DNA of 64,000 bases. Origin: Membranipora membranacea. Taxonomy: Eukaryota > Bryozoa > Gymnolaemata > Cheilostomatida > Membraniporidae. The stretch covers positions 21,302,162 to 21,366,161 of the forward strand of contig OU612067.1 in NCBI GenBank assembly GCA_914767715.1, read 5' to 3'. Of this stretch, positions 38,001-48,100 are shown in pieces; the stretch's first letter is position 1, and each line of letters begins with the position of its first letter. The translations under genes were made by a program, and so were the position numbers. Below the pieces are notes generated by a model. The model did not search any database, was not told where the DNA came from, and saw only the letters and a list, made by a program, of their open reading frames with translations.

Positions 38001-40367
38001 ACCTCGATCAAATTGAAAGCTTAACTACAAACTTACAAAGCTTTATAAATTTGAAAAACTTTTTTAGTTATAATGAATCAAAACAAAAATGATACAAACA
38101 CTGTTTTTTATCAGGTCTTCTAAATATCTGAATCTCAACAAAGACTTTTCATCAGTAAACTGTAACTGTAAAACAAAACAAAACCAACACACGGCTAAAT
38201 TCCAATTTATACTATTCACCATCCCCGCATCACTCAGGCTTGCTCAGTCATGGTGTTCGAGATAAAACCAGTCCATATGGTACTATAAAATGGCCAGATC
38301 AAAAGATCAAAGCCTGGTCTTCTAGTTTTCCGGCTATTGAATTGAACACAGAAGACCTATTCTCTTTCATTATGGTGTTTGCTTAATTCTTTGCCAGGGT
38401 AAGAAGTTGCTACCCAATTGAAAACTCTACTGAAATTATAAAAAAATATTTAATTCAGTAGTGGGGGTGTCATCCATGCCCGTAACCAACTCTGCTTGCG
38501 ATCAAATTTCCGATCTCCCAATACCCATCCCATACTCGTTTTTGTCTACCCTTGTCTCTTGTAAAAGATACAACTTAGAATCTTGAAATATGTAAAGCAA
38601 GCTGGAAGTTTGGACTTTCGCAAACAAAGCCTTGCTGAATCTTCTGTTACCAAGCAGGCTTCCCTCCACTTATGATTTCTTTATAATTGGCTAAGAAGTA
38701 GAAGGTTAAAAAGGGCTTAACAGATTGTCACGGACAAGAATCAACACCAACCCTCTAACAATTTGCCGAAACACGCCACATACATCATAATGATCCTGGG
38801 CAACACATGCCAAACATCGCCACTATTACCTCACACCACACGGCAAAAAACATTTTACCTCAGTATTTATATCGATTTGCATTGGAGTGAGTAAATCAGT
38901 GCTAGTTATCAAATTAAAAATACTTTTGTGGGTGACGACTTGCTTTGCAGTTGTTTCATCTGAACTTATGGATAACCAAAAATGTTCAATGTACATGGAG
39001 TCACTGTACATCAACACTGTTTTTTTGTTCTTTAGAGCTATTGTGAAAGAATAAAGATGTTTATGACCCCTTGACTTGAGCAATATTCGAACTAGCCGTG
39101 TTGAGTAAGTTGTCATACTGACTCTGGGTATTGGGCCACCTTTGTTTAAAAAATTCCCCTAAGATCTTAGTGTTAACTTGGTAAATATTCTAAATTAATT
39201 AATTCTTCCTCCTACTCAGTAGCTGCATACGGAATTGCTATGTGACATTATGGATAAACTTACAGTTATAGAAAAGATGAAACCCCATTCTAGAATCTCC
39301 ATCGAGAGACTTTTGAGAGCATTGAATCTGAACATTGCCATCATCGCCGGTATTAATGATAACCTCCTTCCTGTTAAGGGCTATCTGCTTAGTTTTCCCG
39401 ACATTTATTGACAAACCCCCATTCAAGGTTAAAGATCCAATAGAGTACACCAGCACATCTTTGTTTGCTGGAAGCCCAGTTATCCATACACTGCAGTATG
39501 CCCCAGCCGTTGCTGTTTCTGGGTTTGGTGAACTTATAATACCGGTGAATGCAGCAACATATTGTGGAACTCCTTCATCACATATTATAACTAAAAAATT
39601 AAAAAGAAAGGACTCAAGATAATTTTCTTACATATAACTTACCCGGATCTTTCAAAGATTGTGTAATATATTTTACATTACAGTTTTCAGTTTTTATCTG
39701 ATTACTATTAGAGTAGGTCCGTTTGAGGCTTGATTGGCAGCTGCTTCAAAAAATGGTGTATGTATGACTCATGAACTGTGGCAATTATGTGCCATTGAAC
39801 TTGCTGCATACAAACACCTTTTTGTCTTGCAACCTTCAGTTCCTTTGTATTATCACTGTGTTATAATGGGGAAGGAATTTTCCAAAAAAATTTTGATTGA
39901 TCCAATTATAACAATTCACGCACAGCAATAATAACCTCAACGGTTCCATTAAAATAACATAAACTTACCGTCGCTAAAAAAGTAAAAGCTGAAGCTTGAG
40001 GATCCCCTGGGGGTTGAGATATGTGCTGCCATCCCATCTTGGTACTTGCGTGCATGTGATCCATTACTGCTCACTGTGCAAAATTGGTGTTATCAATATC
40101 AACAGGTGTCATTTCTGGACATTGAAAGTTACTCCCTACCTCATTGACACCTTTAAAAATCTTGTACTGTTGTGAAGATAGGGTCTGAACTTCCAGAGAG
40201 CAATTTTCTTGAGTATTCACAGTTTCCATTTTGTGAACAATTTTACCAAATGTCACAGAAGAAGATATCATAGTATGGTTGCATATATTGAACTCAGGAA
40301 CATTCTGTGCATGTACACATAAAACCACTGCCATCAGACCTGCTATAAGCAATGTATAGTTTTCCAT
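32093..40367 (-). CDS. CUB-sushi transmembrane receptor with multi-tyrosine tail (minus member; frameshift in exon 1)
   Basis: Exons, 5' to 3': 39969-40367 (signal peptide, CUB-like), 39264-39590 (CUB, GIISSPN motif), 37658-37846, 37331-37543 and 36788-36970 (three sushi domains, four Cys and a Trp each), 35156-35270 (membrane span), 34740-34771, 33939-34007, 32793-32940 and 32093-32345. All joins after exon 1 are in phase. Exon 1 stops at a TGA (40071-40073), where one base is missing from the fourth conserved Cys codon; allowing for that base restores the phase and gives 642 residues. The tail holds Y492, Y495, Y518 (YAEL), Y562 (YAAL), Y591, Y615 and Y638, a Lys-rich stretch and eight Ala encoded by a GCT run. 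YxxL/I/V motifs bind SH2 proteins once phosphorylated. It lacks the fourth sushi of its + strand paralogue. It is either a real pseudogene or allele, or an assembly error. Confidence 0.75.
32262..32285. repeat. Trinucleotide run coding poly-Ala in the receptor tail
   Basis: Eight GCA/AGC-type triplets on + read as eight Ala codons (residues 580-587) on the minus strand, between two tyrosine motifs. The run is prone to length change. Confidence 0.85.
33586..33800 (+). mobile_element. SINE-like element with U2 snRNA-like head
   Basis: The head, TGCTTCTTGGCCTATTGG followed by CTAAGATAAAAGTG, closely follows the 5' end of U2 snRNA (the conserved GCTTCTCGGCC, then GGCTAAGATCAAGTG). After about 30 bases it diverges into a body shared with 53075-53270 and the reverse of 53240-53392: GTCACTG, GATTAGTGC, GCAGCTTGCTGC, TAGGAGGT, CTCTATGG. 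It lies in an intron of the minus receptor. It is not a functional U2 gene, because the Sm site and the 3' stem-loops are absent. Confidence 0.7.
35785..35922. repeat. 138-bp near-perfect hairpin
   Basis: Two 66-bp arms that appear fully complementary surround a 6-base loop, TCCGGT. The sequence lies in the intron between the last sushi exon and the membrane exon of the minus receptor. The lack of arm divergence suggests a recent origin. Confidence 0.95.
36231..36489. mobile_element. Foldback MITE, about 259 bp
   Basis: Imperfect inverted arms of about 75-100 bp pair from CGTAACGACATTGGAAGGTG at the left to its complement at the right end, and continue through ATTTACCGTCCACAATCCAGG against CCTGGATCGTGGACAGTAAAT. 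It lies in the same intron as the 138-bp hairpin. No clear target duplication was seen. Confidence 0.75.
38826..39160 (-). pseudogene. Decayed or divergent CUB-like exon inside the minus receptor
   Basis: On the minus strand, YSFTIALKNKKTVLMYSDS and a following WLSI line up with the CUB exon at 39264-39590 (SVWITGLPANKDVLVYSIGS, later GLSI), sharing S-x-x-I-x-L, K-x-V-L-x-Y-S and L-S-I. A weak acceptor (AAACAAAG) fits phase 1, but no phase-1 donor fits at the 3' end, and the first Cys region is not clear. It is most likely a duplicated exon that is decaying; it could be an alternative exon. Confidence 0.4.
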
Positions 40368-41690
40368 TGTTCATCAATTCTGGAAAAAAATAACAACCTT
40401 TCCACATAATAAAATAACAACATTTTGCCACAGTAATTATGCTAAGGACTCATTGATTATACGCTGTTTTACACAGGAATTTTGGGACGTTCATATACAT
40501 CCTTGTATCTAGTGGGATTCAATGTTTTCTATCGTATTCTGACTGTGTTTTGAGTTGCTCTTACCTTGCTAGCACAGTTGGTTGTTTGCATAGCTCAGGC
40601 GACAGACATTTTAGTGACTTAGTATTGAACACTGATAGGGTAGGGCATTTAAGAAGGTGACCATTACAAGTAACCTCAAAACAAGAAGCAATTCACCGAA
40701 ACAGCAGGCTGTAGAGAATGAGCATCTATTTTTGCTAAGCGGCATTTTCAATGGTTTAAACACATTATTTTGCCTGTAAAATCATCTTGGACAGGCTTTA
40801 TTGTATTGATATTCAGGGATTGGCTCAAAGTTTCAAAGTGCTATGTGTATAATCGATCACACCTTCACATTTTACGCAAGAATACTTTGGGTTCGATTCC
40901 CATTCCCCCCTCACACTACTTCATCAACCCATGAATATCCACAGCAATGAAAAATCACACAGCTGGAGCAATTTGAATGCTCCCAGTCACATTATCACAT
41001 CTATATAAAATCATTGTTCTCTAGATAGTGTAAGCTTATTCCATTTACCCTCATGTATACGTGAGACAAGACAAGACTACTGTGGCACACAGTGAATTAA
41101 AACGCTATCATTGCCAATGGTTAACATATATGATTTTTTTCTTTCCAATATTTCCAGTCCTGCTTCAGCTAAGCACACCAACTTTTGACCAAATCTTCTT
41201 AGCTACCTACTCTTGTAGGGGACTTCTTTGAGTTATTGAGAAACTATAGAAAACATCTCTTAAGACTAAATTTCCATTTTTCCTGGTTTTAGGGCTGCGC
41301 CAATACCAAAATGTTATTCTACTAATACCGTGCAAGTCACTCAAAATCCATTGAGCATTGCTTATATACTTTTGGACGCTAATTTCAATAACCACCAATT
41401 ATGGAAAAAGGGAATATATACCTCAGTGACATAGGGTGTTCACCAAAAAGAATTTTTCCACCAAAAAGTAAATTGAAGGAAACAAAGGGGAATGCATAAA
41501 ATCAGAAGACTAATCTGCAAATTAAAAGCAGTTGTGCACTTGTGCGAAATTAGCCAATCAAGTAGAAGAATATAGTAGTCTGAGAAATTCTGTTCAGCTG
41601 TTCAGTCTGTTCGGTCTGTTCAGCAATTTACAGTTACTGATTGCACCACTGCATTCATTGACCTGATTCCCAGTCCAGTTCCTCCCAGCT
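40368..41690. other. Upstream region of the minus receptor
   Basis: The promoter of the minus gene is expected here. A B-box-like GGGTTCGATTCCC at about 40890 may be a decayed tRNA-derived SINE, but no A box or body match was found. No other exon seen. Confidence 0.35.
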
Positions 41691-41709
41691 ATCTCGCAAA
41701 GGTAGCTAA

Positions 41710-42025
41710 AACCCAGAGCCATTCCCTCCCACTCATTATCTTGCCCGATAAATATGTTAATAGTTTGTCCATACCCCTTCCCTCCCCAATTAATCTTGCC
41801 CGATAAATATGTTAATAGTTTGTCCATATCCCTTCCCTCCCCAAATTATCTTGCAGGATAAATAAGTTAATAGTTTGTCCATATCCCCCTCAAAAGCCAG
41901 CCCAAAGTCCGGTTAATTAAATTCCCAGCCCAGATAGACTCAGCGTACTCGTTACCTTCCCTCTCAGATAGAGTCGGCGTACTCGTTACCTTCCCCCTCA
42001 GATAGAGGGTCGTCGTACTCAGCAC
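41710..42025. repeat. Two adjoining minisatellites
   Basis: From about 41710 to 41890 there are three units of about 60 bp with CTTCCCTCCCC, ATCTTGCC and GATAAATATGTTAATAGTT. From about 41930 to 42025 there are three units of about 35 bp with CAGATAGAGTCGGCGTACTC and GTTACCTTCC. The second array overlaps the end of the tail exon at 41964-42110 and looks like serial copies of that exon's last codons. Confidence 0.8.
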
Positions 42026-43116
42026 AAATAGGCAATGTGCGTGGTTGCAGCGGAGGGTATCGCCGCCTTAGGGTAACCCCCTCAAAATCCTCTACATCAT
42101 CATTGGTGTACTGACAGATCCAAGAAAAAGGGCTCAGTTAACGCGTTATGTGTTAATTAAAAAATGCTAAGTACCACTACATCAAATCAAAGCTAAGACA
42201 CTGAGGAAACAAGAATATTTCGATAGCAAGACAATCAATTTACGCTAGCGCCCAATTTGGGGATTTTGGGGGTGGGGGGTTAGAGTGGATAACTACAAAC
42301 TTGTCAAAAATAGGCATATTTGCGTAACACCTCACACAATGTGTTTCTGTTACAATCAATGCAATTGAGACAAAGATTAAAGGTCACAACATAGTGGGTG
42401 ACACAAAAATAATTGAAAACATTTTTTTAGATCAGCTCGTTGCCTAGTATTTCAAGGGCACTGTATCGGATAGGTAGGTTTTATCCCGTGAATGACGCAG
42501 GTGTAAGAAAGCTAAGAACTTTATTTAACAGCATCCAGGTCTGAGTGAAGGTGTAGTGTAGCGGCTTGTACTGTGTTGTCAATGGTGGGAAAACAGGGCA
42601 AAAAGGATCAACATGTGTACACTAGTCTCAGTAACTTACATTAACAATGACTATGTGACAGTGTTTTACCAAGGAGTCGATATGATTCCAAGGCTGAGAT
42701 CAAAGTTCGTTTTCAATGTCAATATTTATATTCTTCGATATTTGAAGGTCTCAAACACACATGTGCAAAACAAATGATTATGGGACAGTAAAGCTACCAA
42801 TTCATTGTTATTTTATCAATTTTATAATGATATAAGAGAATCTCATGGAGTATTACTTACAAAACATTATCCTCGATTAAATCTCAGCCATTATCATTTT
42901 GCTGTAGTTCTCCATTGTTAGAGAAAAAAACTATATCAATACCTTGCAAACCTCATTTTCATAGTGATCAGTCGATGTGGATGTATTTAGTGTGTAGTAA
43001 TGTGTAGTTACCAATGTTGATATAATCTGCAAGTATATTCTACTGTGGTTCATTTTCAAGATAGTTTTGCTACTGTTAGTACAGGAACCCTTAACATTCC
43101 CCCAATGCAACATCAT
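41964..43116 (-). CDS. Tyrosine-rich receptor tail exons of an incomplete third relative
   Basis: The terminal exon, 41964-42110, follows an acceptor GATCTGTCAG and is open for 48 codons from YTNDDVEDFEG to EYDDP, then GNEYADSI and a stop. The exon before it (42943 to 43116, or from 43026 with a second acceptor) ends TDHYENEVCK at a GT donor in phase 0, joining the terminal exon in frame. It also contains IYLQI and HYYTL. These are the same kinds of tyrosine motif as in the neighbouring receptors, so a cytoplasmic tail is the best reading. No signal peptide, CUB, sushi or membrane exon of this gene was found between here and the start of the + receptor. It is either a relic or a gene with unrecognised 5' exons. 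Confidence 0.5.
42165..42400 (+). repeat. Dispersed repeat, copy 1 of 3
   Basis: Shares ACATCAAATCAAAGCTAAGA, then AAGAATAT, TTTGGGGG and TTGTCAAAAATA with 50080-50345 (reversed), and partly with 46020-46260. Confidence 0.6.
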
Positions 43117-43349
43117 CTGTGAATTCTCAGGACAATCGCATCAGCCAATCAGCATGTGAATAGTTCTCTCTCTGATTGTCTCGTGTTTATTACCCAGCTA
43201 CCAGAACTGGCCGGGAATTCCAGAACGTTTCACTAGTGGATACACATTTATATCTTCTCTATTCAGTAAATATTAATATGATTTAATACATACTATCAAC
43301 TCGGTACACAAAATGATACTTTAGTACGGTCAAAAATAAGAGCACTGTT

Positions 43350-43510
43350 ACAGCTGTATTTGTTGATAGCAATATAATAATATATAATAATTAATAATAT
43401 ATATATAATAATGTAACAAAATAAATAAATATAATATAATAATATATAAATAAATAAAAATAATAAAATAAAATATAATAAAATAATAATATATAATAAT
43501 ATAAATACTG
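43350..43510. repeat. AT-only simple sequence
   Basis: About 160 bases of TAATAATATA-type repeats with almost no G or C. Confidence 0.85.
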
Positions 43511-43754
43511 TTTATAATTGTTTGCATCACAATTGTTCTAGAAGTCTATCTTTCTCTACTATTTAATTCATTGTGCATGTCAAGTCATACAATCTAGCCT
43601 ATACTAAGATAGTTGGATATCAACTGGCTTATAATAGGTAAATTAACGACTATAAAGCATGGAGCCCAAGCCAAGCTGATCCTCTCAGAGCTATCATACT
43701 GAAAAAGTAAAAACAGGAATCAAGCATGTATGTCAAACAGTGTCCAAAAATGCT

Positions 43755-44013
43755 TACCTGGATATCCGTCTGAGCTTTGTAAGTGTTTGTCCTGGCCTCC
43801 TAAGGAGTTTGATGTGTTTTGCGTATTGTGAATTATAGCTGGCATGTCATTATGTGATTTTCTGTTTTCTATGGATTTTACTGGGATGTTGGATTTCCTA
43901 TAATGCTGTGCTTGGAGATAAGTATCAGGCACCAAAATCCCTTTATTTATATTTGCGACCAACACAGTCTTCATTGAATTAGTCTTGGTACTGGAATACT
44001 GATAGCCATACAA
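43755..44013 (-). CDS. Candidate exon 5' of the orphan tail
   Basis: On the minus strand an acceptor CATATGCACTTAG is followed by an open frame containing YLQAQHYRKSNIPVK and a donor CCAG|GTAAGC. Its phase-1 end does not fit the acceptors of the next candidate exon (42943-43116), so at least one more exon would be needed. There is no known domain; it is hydrophilic and rich in Asn and Ser. It could be chance. Confidence 0.3.
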
Positions 44014-45177
44014 TCTAAGTGCATATGAATACACTAAGTACTTGTTGTTATCTTGTTTCTTCAGGCAATTGAAGCATTTGTATCAACAAAGAAGTAACCT
44101 TTGATAAGCAAGTCTTAAATGTGTTGTAATCAATCTACTTAGTAATATGAGTTGAGCGTGCAGTTGCAATCACAGCCACAAAGCTGTTTGGTGAGAAAAT
44201 TTAAGGACGTCTGAATTACATGATCCTCACCACTGTATGCTGCTTGCCGCGTTCTGTCAGTGTTGATGGCACATCTCTATGGTAAGCAAACTTGGTATTG
44301 AATTTTGTCTGTTGTCAAATCTGATCTGCCTCTCATCCTGATTTTTTGCAAATCAAGCCCAAGTGGGTCTGTTGTAGTTAGTCAGCAAAGTGATGTGCGT
44401 CAATCATGAGATACACAACACACACCCAAGCAATAGATAGTTGTATAAATAATATTCGAGTAGCTCCACTCATTCGTAAAGATATAAATGAGACTTATTC
44501 ATGACTACCTATAATTATAACTCTCACCACAATAATGCGAGTGACTAAAGTTTTACATTGATCCGCTATCACCCCTTTGTAGCAGCAATGCTGATGCCAT
44601 ATTCCTAGAATATAAGTACTCAACAATACTCATAATATGGCATATATTATATTCAAAGTTTCACAGTCTTTGTTTTCATTATACATCTATACTTGTTGGT
44701 AATAGACCAATTAGAATGCTGGATTTTACGTGCATGGCACTGGCCATCTCATAGGATTGAATCAAGTTAGTTGAAGTACATAAATTTCGGTAACAGATCC
44801 CCGGTTAAAGAAATTAATGTTCAGTGGTTGATAATTTGATAATATTACCTCTTACCCTGGCAAACTTGAAGGAATTGAACCCTACTCAGTATATCATCAG
44901 TTAAACAGCTGCAAAATAAAATATTCAGATTCATAACCACAACAAATATTGTAATTTTATCAAATAGGCCTTGCATCCATTGATCTCCTACGATTCACCT
45001 TATACTTGATAGCAAATCCTCATAGCTAAAGAAATTAACATGACTGCAGAATTACCATGCTGGTCTTTGAAAAGTTTCACTAAAGGTCTTTGTGTTGCAG
45101 GTTCCACGACTACATCCAGGCGCTGAGCAAGGAACTAAGTGAAAAATTTCAAAGGGTTATCCAACATAAATGAAAAT
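44014..45177. other. Region 5' of the + receptor
   Basis: No exon seen on either strand. The + receptor's promoter should lie here. The two large receptors start 4.8 kb apart and face away from each other, with the orphan tail exons between them. Confidence 0.4.
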
Positions 45178-48100
45178 ATGTCAGCAGTACGATGTTTTTC
45201 ATTCGGATTATCGTTAGCTTGTTTTGCGCTTACGGCATATACAAAAGACGCATCATTCAAAGGAACTCATTATGAGCTATGTAGCATGAATGGGGAAGTT
45301 ATTCCTAGCAGCGATGGCGATTTTGGAGTAATTCGTAACACTCATAGTAGGTCTAATGCTCTATGTAATATCACAATCCCCAAGCCATCTGGATCAGCAC
45401 ACAGATTTGCTGTCATTGAAGGCATTGATGCTGCTTATGGAGATCGATGTCCCGATTATAATCTAACAATACTGACTCGGTCATTTTGCATAAGCCCAGC
45501 AGAATTTAATGTGTTCAACCTTCGGAACATTGATCAGATATCAATCAATGCTGTGGGGAATATACCGCCTTTCAATATTAGCTACTTTTCGACTGGTGAG
45601 TGTATAATCATTACTATTTATAGTTGGTAGCACAGGTGTCCATTAAATCCATGAAATGAAGAAAATGAGATTTTTGTGTGTTTCTGTACGTTGTTTTTAA
45701 TCAACCTATGACATAACATAACTGAATGACAACGCAGGAGGTCGAAATACTGTTTATTTATTTATTTATAGAGGTTTTCTAAGAAGTGTACAGATAACAA
45801 AAAGTAATCTATTAGAGGTTACTTGTTGACCTCTGAAATCAGCACCAAAAAAACATAATACGTTTACTACCAAAGTTCAACACATAGTTAATTATAATTA
45901 ATAGCATGTGGCATTACATACTGGTTATGAGGTAAAAAAAGTATTGAAGAATAATAAGATCGGTTAATAGTGTTGCAGTTAGGGAGCTGATTTGCCTAAG
46001 AATTAACGGTTTGGAAAATAAGAAATATATAGTCAACGGACAGATCATCTTTTTGTTTACGGTTCGTGATATCGGAAGGAACAAAGCAACACCATACATC
46101 AAATCAAAGGGAATATTCTCCTGAGTAAGAATATCAAGGTAGTAAAGAAAAGAATTTGGGGGGCGGCCATTTTCTTAACCAAAACAAATTTTTTTTTGAC
46201 TTTTTTGGGACTGCTTCTCCCCGGGGTGATACATATATACTTCCAATGCCTCAAAAATATGTATTTAGATGATATTATTTATCCATTTTTTAAAAATAAA
46301 TTTTGTATCTCTAAAAAAATCACCAAAAAAACCCTTAAACAAATTTAATTTTTGCAAAGTGGTAGTTGTATCCCCGTATCGGATTTTTTTCACTTTTTTG
46401 TAGTTTAACAAGGTTTTACTTCAACCAAATATTACACAGACGGGTCATGAGCAATCTGCCATATCCCAGAAGAGGTACAGCAGTCATAGTCACCCCAATC
46501 TGAATATACAGCCTTGTTTTAAGCTGGAAAGTCGAAGCAGACGTTGCACCCACAGCGACAAGATTGCGGCAAAATTTCCCCCTCATATATGGCAGCTGCA
46601 AGCTTACAATCTGCATTGTGATGCCCGGTAGTTGGTCGCTGTCAATTCCTCTAGATCTTTAAGGGCTGGGGGTAGTGCGGTGTATACAATCTGGCAGGCA
46701 GCCCCGGTAATCTCCCGCCGATGATCTTTGATTACAGATGGTTCAATTTCTTTTATTCTGGCTGGGCAATCTCCCATTCGCTTGCCTAATAATCAGAGAG
46801 ACAGACAGAGTATGAAAGTATCCTCTGTGTTCATCCTTCCCTGAGAATAGTTGGGTGTCTGACAGACAATATGACAGGGTATTATAATTTTTAGGTGCAT
46901 GAGACTTGCACCACCGTTTCATGCAGTGCAGCTCCCTACAGGATGAAAATTTACGTTGGATCTTGAATTTGGTTTTTTTCATTTATAGAAACCTGGTACA
47001 TCAATTTGATTATTATAAGATTTCGGTGAAGTTGCCAAAGAAAGCTTACATCAAGGAATTTTATATAGATTATCACCTATATCGTGACCCCAAAATTCAG
47101 CAATAATTGGTGAGAACGCTAAATTAACTCTCGAAGCACTACAGCTTTAGCACAAACTGGGTAGCTGCAGAGTTGTTTAATTGTCCGTCTCCAATGATGC
47201 CAAGGCACCATTGAGCAGTTCTTAGCCTGACTTTGACTTGCAGTCGCCCCTGTGTATTTGTCTAAATGACAACTCATGACTAGCCAATTTGTTCAGCCGA
47301 TGTGTGATGAAGAAACTTGTGTGAAATGTAACAAACCACCTGGCACAAGTTTTATCCCTCCTTGCTATCCCTCCCCCACCCAAGCATTTCACATAAAGGG
47401 CAACTCAAGCACCGAAGCAACAGCATTGCATAGTATCTCGTCTGCCATGTTATTAGATGATTGAAGACTTCTTTGTTTTGCATTTGTTCGCTGCTTCTGT
47501 CAGAAAAGCATGTCTTGCCATACTTTTAGCAATTTACATGAGCTCCATCAAGACCGTCCGTTCTTGGGAGATCGAGCAGTTTTTCACGCGGGCAGAGCGT
47601 CTTTTTTGGCATCGCCAATGAGTGCAGCTTTGACATGGTTAGCTTGTCCCCACTCTTTGCGACTCAACTTTTGAATTCAATGATGGCGCACTGCAGTTAA
47701 GGGTATATATCAACCAATAAGGCACTTTCATCAAGACCGTCCGTTCTTGGGAGATCGATAGGTTTTTCACGCGGGCAGAGCGTCTTTTTTGGCATCGCCA
47801 ATGAGTGCAGCTATGACATGGTTAGCTTGTCCCCACTCTTTGCGACCCAACCTTTGAATTCAATGATGGCGCACTGCAGTTAAGGGAATATATATCAACC
47901 AATAAGGCACTTTCATTGCTAGCTGACAAAGTTTTGACAGCTATGAGTGAATGAAACTCAGAGTTTTGATACCCTCCACCGACATGTCCTGCTCTCAGAA
48001 TTATCCCATATGTGTTTAAACCATGTTCAATTGAGCACTTCAGGTCCTGCCTTGCATATTACAGAAATATTTAGGTGATCAATAAGAATATGTTCTGAGG

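Noticed and set aside
41710-42025. CRISPR-like array
   Set aside because: Units are direct tandem copies without unique spacers, in an animal genome with introns.
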